Below are positions 9,601 through 20,123 of a stretch of DNA of 42,303 nucleotides, piece by piece (within the stretch, counting starts at the first letter, position 1; every line of letters begins with the position of its first letter). Position numbers and translations under genes: made by a program. Source of the stretch: an uncultured Acidobacteriaceae bacterium. Lineage in GTDB: Bacteria; Acidobacteriota; Terriglobia; Terriglobales; Acidobacteriaceae. The stretch covers positions 1 to 42,303 of the forward strand of contig CAIMKZ010000051.1 of the NCBI GenBank assembly GCA_903842065.1, given 5' to 3'. The notes beneath the pieces were generated by a model. The model saw only the letters and a program-made list of their open reading frames with translations. It was not told the DNA's origin and made no database searches.

Positions 9601-12600
9601 CCAGCTCCGCCCGTACCGGCCACGATCTCCTTTACCGCATTGCCGCTAAAATCAGCGACGTACATATTCCCGTTCACGTCAACCGCCAGGCCAAAGGGCT
9701 GATTGAATCCGCTGCCCACCGCAATCACCGTGGAACTGGAGTTGACTTTGCCGCTGCCTGCGCCGCCCGTACCCGCCACAATCTCCTTAACTGGGCCGGT
9801 GAAATCGGCGACGAAGACGTTCCCGCTGGCGTCCACAGCCACACCGTATGGAGTGCCGAAGCCATGGCCCACAATATTGACTGTCGAGCTGGCGCTGACT
9901 TTGCCGTCACCGCCGGCCACGATCTCCTTCACTGCGCTGTTTGCTGAATCGGCAACAAAGACATTCCCGTTTGCGTCCACAGTTACATCCGCAGGAGCGC
10001 TGAATCCACTGCCCAGCGGAATCACCGTAGAGCTGGTGTTGACGGTGCCGGCTGCCGCGCCACCTGTGCCCGCAAAGATCTCTTTGACCGAGTGGCCGTC
10101 GTATTCCGCTATGAAGAGATTTCCCGCTCCATCGACGGCCACACCCGAGGGACCGGAGAATCCGGTGCCTACAGTGCTGACCGTCGAACTAGCGTTGACC
10201 TTGCCGCTGGCTGCACCGCCTGTGCCGGCCAGAATCTCCTTTATCAAGCCGGCGCTATAGTCCGTGACAAAGAGATTGCCGTTCCCATCGACCGCCATAC
10301 CGATAGGTCTGCCTAACCCGCTGCCAACCGCGGCAGCCGTTGTATTGCTGGGGAAGGTGACCATTGGCCCGGTGCCGATGCCGCTCAGGTGAATCGTAGA
10401 AATGGCTATCGGCGGCGCGGAGTTATCGTAGATCACGATTGCGCCCATCCGCAGCCCCGGATACTTCGGGGTGAAGGTATAGTTGACGGTGCAGGTCTGT
10501 CCGGCCGCATACGTTGTGCCCGCCACGCAGGTGCCGCCCGCCGCATAGGTAAAGTCGAGGTTCGGCGCGCCCATGGTCAGGACCTGAAAGGCCTTGGTGG
10601 GGTCCGAGTTCAAGGTCGTCGAGGAATTGAAGATGATCGTCGCCGACTGCGAACTGCTGGATGACCCAGTGCCGGTGGTGGGCGCGGTGTACGAGGTTCC
10701 GATGACGTTTTCGTAGGCCGTAGCGTTGTCAAGACACGCACTGCTGTTGGTGACGTGTATGGTGCAGGAGTTGCCGCTGTAGTCCCAGGCGTAAGCCACG
10801 TAGGTGTAGCTGCCCACCGCATTCAACGGAACGCTGCTCAAATCGAAGGTGGCCACACCGCCGGAGGCGTACTGTGTATAGCTGGTGGTACCCGTCGGCC
10901 CGAAGACTTTGAGGGTGATAAGGCCGAATGGTGCGTTGAAGGCCAGATTGCCGGCGTAGTTCGCCACAATCACCTTGATCGCCGATCCGGCATTTCCGCC
11001 CTGCGCCAATACCGCCGGCGGCGGCGTGTCAAACTTCAGGATTTGCGCATCGGGAATCAGTGCCGCGCCGTTGAGCGAGATCGTCTGCGCCGGTCCGGCC
11101 ACGTTGTCCGTGAAGGTCAGCGTTCCGTACTGCGTGCCCTGATTCGGCGCCAGCGGAGCGAACTTTGCGGAAACTACGCAGGTGGCGTCCACTGCCAGCG
11201 AGCCCGGCGTACCGCTGGCCGGCGTCAACACCGGGCAGGTGGTGGCCGCGCTGGTGTCCAACAGGAACTGGTACGAGGCCTTTGGATTGGTGCCTGTTCC
11301 AGGAATTGTGAACAGCAACGGCGCGTTGCCGCCGTTGACGATGGTCGCGGACTTGGCGGAGCTGACCGCGCCGTCGTAGGTCGAGTCAAAGTTCAGCGTT
11401 GGAGCCCCATAGTACGAGATGGACTCCATCTGGGCGTTAATGTTGTATTCTGCGCCGGGGCCGGCGATTTCCAGCTGATCGAGGATGATGATCTGCCCGC
11501 TGTGGTTTGGTGCTATGTCCCAGGCCGGGACAAAGCCATTGGCGTAGAGCGATGTCATCGTTGAGCTGGCATTGATGGCGCCGGGAGCCGCACCGCCGGT
11601 TCCTGCCACGATCTCACTCAGGATTGTTCCGGAATTGCCCATGGTGGCGATCAGGAAGTTCCCGTTGAAGTCGATGGCCAGGCCGCCAGAAGTGCTGCCG
11701 AGGCCGTTATGAACCGTGTTGATTGTCGCGCCGCCCGTCCCGGCTACGATCTTCTTGAGGAGTCCGTTGCCGTTATCGCCGACATATATGTTTCCGGCCA
11801 TGTCGGTGGTGATGCCCCAGGGTGCGTTGAAGCCACTGCCCAGGGTGACGACCGCCGAGCTGGCATTGACCTCACCGTTGGCCCTGGCCACGATCTCCTT
11901 TACCGCATTGTTGCCTGTGTCGGCCACAACGACACTGCCGTTGACATCCATCGCAATGTGATGCACGGTGTTGAAGCCGCTGCCGATGGCGATCACGCTC
12001 GACAAGCTGTTGACCACTCCGTTGACGGCGACGATCTTGAATATCTGGGTCGTCGATCGGCCTGGATCGGCCACATAGACGTTTCCTGAGCCATCGATGG
12101 CCAGGCCTTCCGGCGCCACAAACCCGCTGCCCACCACAACACCTGAGGGGACCCAACCGATGGTGCCTCCGTTTGCGGGTACCTGCCTCACCACGTGCTC
12201 ATCGGTATTGCTGACAAAGATGTTGCCTGCCGCGTCCACAGCCACGCCGCGCGCGTTCTGATAGGTTCCCAGACCAAATGCGGACTTCTTTTCATTGGGA
12301 GAGCCAAAATACTGGTAGGAGGATGGGTAGCCAAGCACCGGCGCCAGGCCCATGCCCGTCACATACCCGGTGGCGACCACCGTGCCCCCGGCTTTCAGCA
12401 ACTGCACCGCGCCCGGCCGCACACCTGCGCCCTGGGGGTTAAACTTGACCACCACGGTGCAACTGTCGCCAGCGCTGTAGACCGTCGAGGCCGGGTTGCC
12501 GCAGGTGCCCGTGCCAGCATCCGTATAGTCTGAGGCGTAGGCGCCCTGGGTGAACAGAGTACTGCCTGTGACCGAGCCACCGGTATCAAAGGTAAAGATC

Positions 12601-12830
12601 ATAGTCGCGGTTGGCGCAGGCGCCACGCCCACATTCACAGCGCCAAAGTTCAAACTCCCGCCTGCATGAGCAGTCACCGTGACCGCCAGAGCGCTCACCG
12701 GCAGAAATGCCAGCAGGCAAAGCAGGATGACGATCTGCCATCCGCTCCAGAAGACCGGCTGAATCTTATCTGTTAGATCGTGAATGCAAGAAGACAGGGA
12801 GCGACGGGGAGCACGTTCGCACAAGCCCAT
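6678..12830 (-). CDS. Giant secreted NHL-repeat and Ig-like repeat protein (2050 aa)
   Basis: The N-terminus has a long cytoplasmic n-region, a hydrophobic stretch at about residues 33-48 and a plausible cleavage site near SALA-VT. Then come an Ig-like choice-of-anchor domain, a first NHL beta-propeller (about 180-450), HYDIN/ASPM-type Ig domains, a second NHL cluster (about 830-1120), another Ig domain, and several bacterial Ig-like (Big_3/Ig_5 type) modules (about 1450-1860) with the YSGDSNY/YSGDANF motif. The C-terminus is unusual: hydrophobic helix (LPLLALALLLLPF), basic cluster (GRKLRRASRLLGR), second hydrophobic helix, LSGC with Cys2014, then a short strand-rich tail. It probably sits on the cell surface or in the matrix and may bind polysaccharide or protein; no catalytic site is visible. 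A weak GAGAAAGAG precedes ATG 12830. Confidence 0.85.
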   Translation of the reverse strand: MGLCERAPRRSLSSCIHDLTDKIQPVFWSGWQIVILLCLLAFLPVSALAVTVTAHAGGSLNFGAVNVGVAPAPTATMIFTFDTGGSVTGSTLFTQGAYASDYTDAGTGTCGNPASTVYSAGDSCTVVVKFNPQGAGVRPGAVQLLKAGGTVVATGYVTGMGLAPVLGYPSSYQYFGSPNEKKSAFGLGTYQNARGVAVDAAGNIFVSNTDEHVVRQVPANGGTIGWVPSGVVVGSGFVAPEGLAIDGSGNVYVADPGRSTTQIFKIVAVNGVVNSLSSVIAIGSGFNTVHHIAMDVNGSVVVADTGNNAVKEIVARANGEVNASSAVVTLGSGFNAPWGITTDMAGNIYVGDNGNGLLKKIVAGTGGATINTVHNGLGSTSGGLAIDFNGNFLIATMGNSGTILSEIVAGTGGAAPGAINASSTMTSLYANGFVPAWDIAPNHSGQIIILDQLEIAGPGAEYNINAQMESISYYGAPTLNFDSTYDGAVSSAKSATIVNGGNAPLLFTIPGTGTNPKASYQFLLDTSAATTCPVLTPASGTPGSLAVDATCVVSAKFAPLAPNQGTQYGTLTFTDNVAGPAQTISLNGAALIPDAQILKFDTPPPAVLAQGGNAGSAIKVIVANYAGNLAFNAPFGLITLKVFGPTGTTSYTQYASGGVATFDLSSVPLNAVGSYTYVAYAWDYSGNSCTIHVTNSSACLDNATAYENVIGTSYTAPTTGTGSSSSSQSATIIFNSSTTLNSDPTKAFQVLTMGAPNLDFTYAAGGTCVAGTTYAAGQTCTVNYTFTPKYPGLRMGAIVIYDNSAPPIAISTIHLSGIGTGPMVTFPSNTTAAAVGSGLGRPIGMAVDGNGNLFVTDYSAGLIKEILAGTGGAASGKVNASSTVSTVGTGFSGPSGVAVDGAGNLFIAEYDGHSVKEIFAGTGGAAAGTVNTSSTVIPLGSGFSAPADVTVDANGNVFVADSANSAVKEIVAGGDGKVSASSTVNIVGHGFGTPYGVAVDASGNVFVADFTGPVKEIVAGTGGAGSGKVNSSSTVIAVGSGFNQPFGLAVDVNGNMYVADFSGNAVKEIVAGTGGAGSGIVNANSTVVTVSSGISSPAHVMLDPAGDIFVSNYSGGMVQELDQSDPPSLSYPATLVGATSAPQTVTVANSGNATLNFAIPNTGKNPSISTYYTLDSSDLDADCPLVVAGALSTGPLPANATCALPVTFAPVSPASGAVSGSLILTDNSLNVAGATQTVPLSGSVYVPITAFTITAYPSTVQAGYVAGFTITAMNGASVSTNYTGAVTFTTSDAKANFGFSPATYTFTNADHGAHTFTNGVYLHSVGNQTITVTDQSSSISQTSGNIAVSVGTPALISATGGSGQSAVIGAGFTNPLGVRVTDSWGNVESGVTVSFAAPASGASATLSSSGTVVTASDGTASVTATANTTTGNYSVVATYPRNNPDVAMGRAVATPQAPGNSNVNFNLTNTMAQPTITVVPSPASPITYGQAPTSLKATVSYSAGTPTGSATFSDSSSQLGSAVTLSAGAGTLAAQYYAAGAHSFSAVYSGDSNYHTAASSLAVYTVNKASSTLAGPATQPVFVLYQTAGAVPVSIAGQYSGAGITPPSGSIAYSIYLGATLISSDLLTIANGAITVPVAATLAPGTYRVALSYGGDSNYQAASPIDVGLQVDRIQPTISWTQPSPIVYGTTLNGRLNAAALNVQASVAGSYAYTATPAGGAAVAVSNSTVLAAGAYTLSVLFTPTDLQTYKTATASVALVVSKATPGDSLTSNSNPVLVQNSITLTATISSAVSTPTGSVTFLDGATSIGTGTLNASGVASLAISTLAVGTHSITAVYSGDANFTAATSSALSEQVQDFNLSISISGSGGATGVTSVTALPGGTAVYTFTLSPVGSATFPAVVTLSASGLPTGATYSFSPATLPAGSGATQVTLTVQLPQVSAMHVPPVAGQAGATTELAQNKPASKLPLLALALLLLPFGRKLRRASRLLGRTLTVLLLFIAGLAALAGLSGCSLASGYFGQAPKTYTVTVTGTSGVLVHSTSVTLTVE
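9460..10350 (-). repeat. Tandem NHL-repeat array, about 156 bp per unit
   Basis: About six coding repeats of roughly 52 codons occur inside the giant protein. Each contains a VxVDxxGNxFVAD core followed by VKEIVAGTGGA and a linker of the VNASSTV type. The units are alike at DNA level, for example the recurring segments coding for KEIVAGTGGAGSGKVN. This array probably folds as one six-bladed propeller and could recombine or slip. Confidence 0.75.
11470..12290 (-). repeat. First NHL-repeat array of the giant protein
   Basis: Five to six units of about 50 codons are more diverged than the array at 9460-10350. Each keeps the core pattern of Ala/Asp, Gly-Asn, Val-Tyr/Phe-Val (GVAVDAAGNIFVSN, GLAIDGSGNVYVAD, HIAMDVNGSVVVAD and so on). 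It should form a second beta-propeller near the N-terminus. The higher divergence suggests it is the older copy or is less subject to gene conversion. Confidence 0.65.
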
Positions 12831-13317
12831 TGGTCGTACTCTTTCTCAAGGTCTATCGCGGACCCAAGGAAGAGCGCCCACAGGAAAGACACATGGTTGG
12901 TTGGTCAAACAAGATTACACGCCAACTTCATCGGGTATTGTGATGGCGGTCTCACTTGTCCACCTCAATCAGACAGAAGTTCCTGCATGTATTTTCCTGA
13001 GGAGTAATTGTCCGTGAAGTGATATTGATGATGTCTGTACCGGGCAGTGATCTACCTCACCCGCCGCGCTACACGCACAATCTCACTGGTACAAAACTTC
13101 GGGCAGGCTAGTGCCAAGCACTCCCAATCTCGAAACAACTGTCGTGGCTTTTCATTGCATGGAGTAAGGATGCAAACAAGGCATTCGATGTGCCTAGGCG
13201 TTTTCAGAGGAGAGCGGGGATAGTTTTTCGAGCTGTTTTGCGGAAAGCGTTATATGGCCTAAAATGACGGGTAAGCTTCTCATTACAAACGACTAATAAG
13301 CATCAAGGAAAAATGAA
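12831..13317. other. Intergenic region upstream of the giant protein gene
   Basis: Nearly 500 bases between the giant-protein start and the hairpin after nrdJ. Short plus-strand frames here (for example 12780-13007) overlap the giant-gene start on the other strand and have no family match. It must hold the giant-gene promoter, but I find no convincing -35/-10 pair. Base composition is more AT-rich than in the flanking genes. Confidence 0.35.
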
Positions 13318-13352
13318 GGGGTTACAGTCCGCTTTTGAGCGGCTGTAACCCC
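13318..13352 (-). terminator. Rho-independent terminator after nrdJ
   Basis: GGGGTTACAG (13318-13327) pairs with CTGTAACCCC (13343-13352), and CCGCT/AGCGG extends the stem inward to 15 pairs with a TTTG loop. Read on the minus strand the stem is followed by TTCATTTTTCC, a T-rich run. It lies about 90 bases beyond the nrdJ stop codon and is therefore assigned to that gene. Confidence 0.75.
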
Positions 13353-13441
13353 GTTTTCAGTAGATGAACTTGCAAGAATGGGGACCAAACTTGCATTTCA
13401 AGCTGCAACCTACAAAAACCTACAGTAACGAGGCCCCGGAC

Positions 13442-16747
<3,306 letters not shown>

Positions 16748-16947
16748 GGAATCCTCTCGATACTTAAAACTAGTGACGGAACATGGCAACCCCCGGCGCT
16801 GGACCCGGCCGGAAGAGAATAAGACAAATCAAACAACAACAACCTGATACGGGACTGGAACAGAACTGCCCAAAAAAAAGACCAAGAATTACCCTGCCGA
16901 CCCCTGGTGCCGGCAATCATTAAAGCTTGTTAACAGCCGCAGATGAA

Positions 16948-16976
16948 AAAATACCGCTGTCTGTGGTACATGTCAA
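16948..16976 (-). promoter_or_regulatory. Sigma70-type promoter of nrdJ
   Basis: On the minus strand TTGACA (16976-16971) is a perfect -35 box. It is followed by exactly 17 bases and TATTTT (16953-16948), a four-of-six -10 box. Transcription would start near 16941 and give a leader of about 195 bases before the nrdJ ATG. The NrdR-like palindrome lies 8 bases upstream of the -35. Confidence 0.7.
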
Positions 16977-16983
16977 CAAGAAA

Positions 16984-16999
16984 CCACAATATCTAGTAT
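16984..16999. promoter_or_regulatory. NrdR box upstream of nrdJ
   Basis: The 16-base site CCACAATATCTAGTAT fits the NrdR consensus acaCwAtATaTwGtgt at 12 of 16 positions, including all strongly conserved centre bases except one. NrdR is the ATP/dATP-sensing repressor of ribonucleotide reductase genes and usually binds two such sites. A weaker partial match begins at 17026, 42 bases (four helical turns) away. The nrdR gene itself is not in the window. Confidence 0.7.
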
Positions 17000-17210
17000 T
17001 CGCCTAGCGAAAACGGTATCCACATGCGCAATACCTGCCATTCGGCTGTGGAAAGTTCAGAGAACCCGCGCAGGTTGCGGACTCTGACCCCGTAAAACAG
17101 CTTGTACTCGAGGCTACTGCCAGGCAGGGGCGTGCACAAGACGCAGGAACGGTGCAGATTGCGTGGAAACCATGTGGAAGTGTGGAGAAGCGGGGAAGTG
17201 GCTGGAAAAG

Positions 17211-17243
17211 AGACAGGCGGGGCGCTGTTGGCCCCGCCTGTCT
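17211..17243 (-). terminator. Rho-independent terminator of the FecR protein gene
   Basis: The 13-base arm AGACAGGCGGGGC (17211-17223) pairs perfectly with 17231-17243 around a 7-base loop. On the minus strand it starts 6 bases after the stop codon of the FecR-domain gene and is followed by CTTTTCC. It is a classic intrinsic terminator, though its T-run is short. The region between here and the NrdR box (17000-17210) shows no gene. Confidence 0.85.
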
Positions 17244-17249
17244 TTGTAG

Positions 17250-19721
17250 CTATTTGGGATTGTGGTTTCCGCCGCGCTCCGCACCGCCCCCCGAGGGACG
17301 GGATTCAGGCACTCGGGATCCTCCCCCGGAGTTGCCGCCGCCGAAGCTGCCGCCAGATGGCCGGCTGGGCTCGGAACTGGGTGGAGGGCTGTACATCCTT
17401 GGCTGCGAAGGAGGAGCCGACGGCGGTGGTGTGTAGACTCTGGGTTGCGAGGGGGCAGACGGCGCCGACACCGGAGGAGTGTAGGTTCGAGGCTGTGAAG
17501 GCGCTGACACAGGCGGCGTATAGGTTCTGGGTTGCGAGGGGGCAGACGGCGCCGACACCGGAGGAGTGTAGGTTCGAGGCTGCGAAGGCGCTGACACGGG
17601 CGGAGTATAGGTCCTGGGCTGCTCTGGGGCAGGCGGAGCCGATACAGGCGGCGTGTAGGTGCGCGGAGCAGGCTGAGACGGCGCGGTTGGAGCCGAAGGT
17701 GCAGTCGGCTCGGTTCTCGACGGCGGATAGTAAGGCCGAGGCGTGTTCGTCCATGGCCGCGCGGTTCCCGGTTCCTGGCTGGGCGCAGACGGCGTGGGAT
17801 TAGGTGTCGGCGACGGAGAAGGATTGTTCCCGCGGCCTCCCGTTGGAGGCGTCGTTACCGGTTGCTGCCCCGGCGAGGAGCTTCCAGGCTGCTGGCCCGA
17901 GGTAGAGCCACCCGTCCCCTGTCCTGGACCCGACCCACCGGGTTGTTGCGTGGGTGTGGTGCCGCGATCCGAAGGCGGTTGGCCTGTAGTTGAGCCTCCT
18001 GTCCGCTGTCCCGGACCTGACCCGCCGGGCTGCTGGGTGGGCGTAGAGCCACCATTCGACGGCGGCTGGCCAGTGGTTGAGCCTCCTGTCCGTTGTCCCG
18101 GACCTGACCCGCCGGGCTGCTGGGTGGGCGTAGAGCCGCCATTCGACGGCGGCTGGCCAGTAGTAGAGCCACCGGTCCTCTGTCCCGGAGAGGAGTTTCC
18201 GGGCTGTTGTGTAGTTCCAGTGCCACGATCAGACGGCGGTTGGCCCGTGGTGGAGCCTCCTGTCCTCTGTCCCGGACCCGATCCGCCTGGCTGCTGTGTA
18301 GGTCCGTTCCCACGATTCGTCGGTTGCTGGCCGTTGCCCCGGTCTGAAGGCGATTGACCATTGCCCCGGTCTGACGGTGGCTGGCTGTAGATTGGGCGCG
18401 GATTCAGGTTGCCCGGGCGGCTGATTGTGCCTCGGTTGTCTCCCGGTCCCTGCCCCTGACCGGGCTGGTTGCCCCGCTCCACAACCCCATGCCGGGGCGC
18501 GGTTGAGCCGGGGAAGGGTTTCAGGCCGGTTACCGTTGCCCCGCCGATTCTGACCGGCGTGTTGCGGTCGCGCGAGGGCAGCCTTGGGCCATCGTCCTGC
18601 CGGTTGCCGGGCCGAACCGGAACCACCGGCATCGGACGGCCGCGAACGGGCCTCGGCGGCTCCGGCCTGTGTACTGGGTTGTACCAGATCGGCGTTCTGC
18701 CGAATCGCGGGCCGTAGTAGGATCCCGTGTACCACCACGGGCTGCATCCGCCAAACCCCGGCGCCCAGCCCCAGCCGAAGCTGTCGTAGTAGTTCCACAT
18801 GCCGCAGCTATAGGGCATGTAGCCCCAGGAGTAGCCTGAGACCCACACGTAGCCCCAGCGCGGCGTCCACATCCAGTTGCCGTAGCCGTAGGGGTCAAAG
18901 TTCGAGTAGGAGGCCTCGTAGGGCGACCACACGTAGCCCTCGCCCGGCACGTTGTACCAGGAGCCATGCGCGTCCAGATCGCTCCAGGCCGGGTTGGTCT
19001 GCTGCCCGGGGGCAACGTCGGCAACCGCTGTCGTCTGGTTGGCAACCGCCTCGTTCAGCACCTCGTCCCGGTCGGAGTTCCAGCGGTCCCAGGAGTCGGC
19101 GGGAATAGATTGGGCGAGCGAGTAGCCGTTGGGGCCGTCGGCGGAAAAGTCCGCCCACTGGCCGCTGCGCAGGTCCGCAAAGCCCCGGCTGCCCTCAACG
19201 CGGGCATTGCCCGTGAGCACACCCACCGCGCCCGGGGGCGTGTCGTTCTCCACGCGCAGGATGGTGAATCCGGAGCTGGTGGCCACCATGCCGCCAAAGC
19301 GCACACGGATGGGGCCGCTCTGTCCTGTGCCCTGAAGCTCAAAGTATGCCAGCCCGCGATCGACGCTTACCTCAGCTTCGCCCGAGACCCCTGTGCCGCG
19401 GAGCAAGGTGAGCGTCAGCGAGCTGTCTGGCGTCATGCGAGCAACGCTGCCATCTTCAAACTGAATCTCGGCCTTGCCGTCGTCGCCGGAGCTGAGCGTC
19501 ATGCCCTCGACCAGCGGCATATTCGCCACGGCCTGCTCGGTGATCGGCTCGCCGTTCTGAGCGATATTTATCGTGCCTTCCACGAAGCTCAACCGGAGAG
19601 CGCGATCGGAGCCGGGTGTCTGCGCCCCGGAAACCGCGCCGAGCGGCACAAAAGCGAGCGCAAAAAGAATTAGGGCCGGTATAGCTCCGGCCCAGCGATA
19701 GAGGATGCGATTCGAGATCAT
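17250..19721 (-). CDS. FecR-domain / DUF6600 secreted protein with Pro/Gly-rich repeat tail
   Basis: An 823-residue protein. It begins with a signal peptide (about residues 1-35), then a FecR-type beta domain (about 40-200, including EGMTLSSGDDGKAEIQFEDG and DSSLTL). A Trp/Tyr/Gly-rich DUF6600 segment follows (GSWYNVPGEGYVWSPY, YGNWMWTPRWGYVWV, about 250-360). The second half is low complexity: five 29-residue repeats of the PGGSGPGQRTGGSTTGQPPS type, then Thr-Tyr-Thr-Pro-Pro repeats. No TonB-system genes are nearby, so it is not a FecR anti-sigma factor; it looks like a periplasmic or surface structural protein. I start it at ATG 19721 (AGGAAGG about 10 bases upstream). It has its own terminator 6 bases after the stop. 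Repeat length is likely variable between strains. Confidence 0.85.
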   Translation of the reverse strand: MISNRILYRWAGAIPALILFALAFVPLGAVSGAQTPGSDRALRLSFVEGTINIAQNGEPITEQAVANMPLVEGMTLSSGDDGKAEIQFEDGSVARMTPDSSLTLTLLRGTGVSGEAEVSVDRGLAYFELQGTGQSGPIRVRFGGMVATSSGFTILRVENDTPPGAVGVLTGNARVEGSRGFADLRSGQWADFSADGPNGYSLAQSIPADSWDRWNSDRDEVLNEAVANQTTAVADVAPGQQTNPAWSDLDAHGSWYNVPGEGYVWSPYEASYSNFDPYGYGNWMWTPRWGYVWVSGYSWGYMPYSCGMWNYYDSFGWGWAPGFGGCSPWWYTGSYYGPRFGRTPIWYNPVHRPEPPRPVRGRPMPVVPVRPGNRQDDGPRLPSRDRNTPVRIGGATVTGLKPFPGSTAPRHGVVERGNQPGQGQGPGDNRGTISRPGNLNPRPIYSQPPSDRGNGQSPSDRGNGQQPTNRGNGPTQQPGGSGPGQRTGGSTTGQPPSDRGTGTTQQPGNSSPGQRTGGSTTGQPPSNGGSTPTQQPGGSGPGQRTGGSTTGQPPSNGGSTPTQQPGGSGPGQRTGGSTTGQPPSDRGTTPTQQPGGSGPGQGTGGSTSGQQPGSSSPGQQPVTTPPTGGRGNNPSPSPTPNPTPSAPSQEPGTARPWTNTPRPYYPPSRTEPTAPSAPTAPSQPAPRTYTPPVSAPPAPEQPRTYTPPVSAPSQPRTYTPPVSAPSAPSQPRTYTPPVSAPSQPRTYTPPVSAPSAPSQPRVYTPPPSAPPSQPRMYSPPPSSEPSRPSGGSFGGGNSGGGSRVPESRPSGGGAERGGNHNPK
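17400..17670 (-). repeat. TYTPPVSAP repeats in the FecR protein
   Basis: At least six coding repeats of 13 or 16 codons (RTYTPPVSAPSQP and RTYTPPVSAPSAPSQP alternate), nearly identical at DNA level. The alternating 39- and 48-base periods suggest duplication of a two-unit block. The array is expected to be an extended, wall- or matrix-spanning peptide. Confidence 0.75.
17880..18310 (-). repeat. 87-bp tandem repeats in the FecR protein
   Basis: About five units of 29 codons encoding QQPGGSGPGQRTGGSTTGQ plus PPSNGGSTPT or PPSDRGTGTT. Two adjacent units (near 18009 and 18096) are almost identical in DNA, implying recent duplication. The repeats create long open frames in the other five frames, which are artefacts. 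Confidence 0.8.
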
Positions 19722-19821
19722 GGCGTCGTGCCTTCCTGATCGCAGGCCAAGCCCGCGATCGGTCCGTCGATCCATTTGACACCATCCCGGGAGAAATGTC
19801 GCGCAGGTTGTGTGCTTTCCG

Positions 19822-20043
19822 CTACTCCTCCTTGCGGTAAAGCATGTCGCGCATCACCCGCCGCCGCTCGGCGTTCAACTCGTGCTCGGTGCGGATCTGG
19901 ATGGCGTCTTTGTGCGCAGGGGCCCCGCCGGCCTCTTCGGGCTGGCTGCAATCGGGGCAGCGGTTGGCGAAGCCAGGCTTGTCTGGTTTCAGCTCAAACT
20001 CGTCGCCGCAAAAAACACATGTCTTGATAGGGAAAATGACCAT
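19822..20043 (-). CDS. Small zinc-ribbon protein (73 aa)
   Basis: Two CxxC pairs (CVFC at residues 9-12 and CPDC near 29-32) form a probable zinc ribbon, and the rest is a charged helix ending in RRRVMRDMLYRKEE. The frame is compact and its composition is protein-like. The ribosome site is weak, and the preceding sequence on the minus strand is the ceramidase-family gene 80 bases away. The family and role are unknown; such small zinc ribbons often bind RNA or RNA polymerase. Confidence 0.6.
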   Translation of the reverse strand: MVIFPIKTCVFCGDEFELKPDKPGFANRCPDCSQPEEAGGAPAHKDAIQIRTEHELNAERRRVMRDMLYRKEE

Positions 20044-20123
20044 AACTCGAATATGTTAGCCGAGACGGCGCAAGAAGGGAACAGGGCGGGGCCGGGGGAG
20101 CACAGTACCACCGGCCCTCATCC

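Noticed and set aside
16748..16940. Cobalamin riboswitch before nrdJ
   Set aside because: The characteristic conserved B12-box bases are not visible on the minus strand; a covariance-model search would be decisive.
17880..18310. Possible CRISPR array
   Set aside because: Repeats are contiguous coding units of 87 bases with no unique spacers and no cas genes nearby.
17743..18357. Long open frames on both strands across the FecR repeats
   Set aside because: They are created by the 87-base repeats; only the minus frame 17250-19721 gives signal peptide, FecR and DUF6600 domains.
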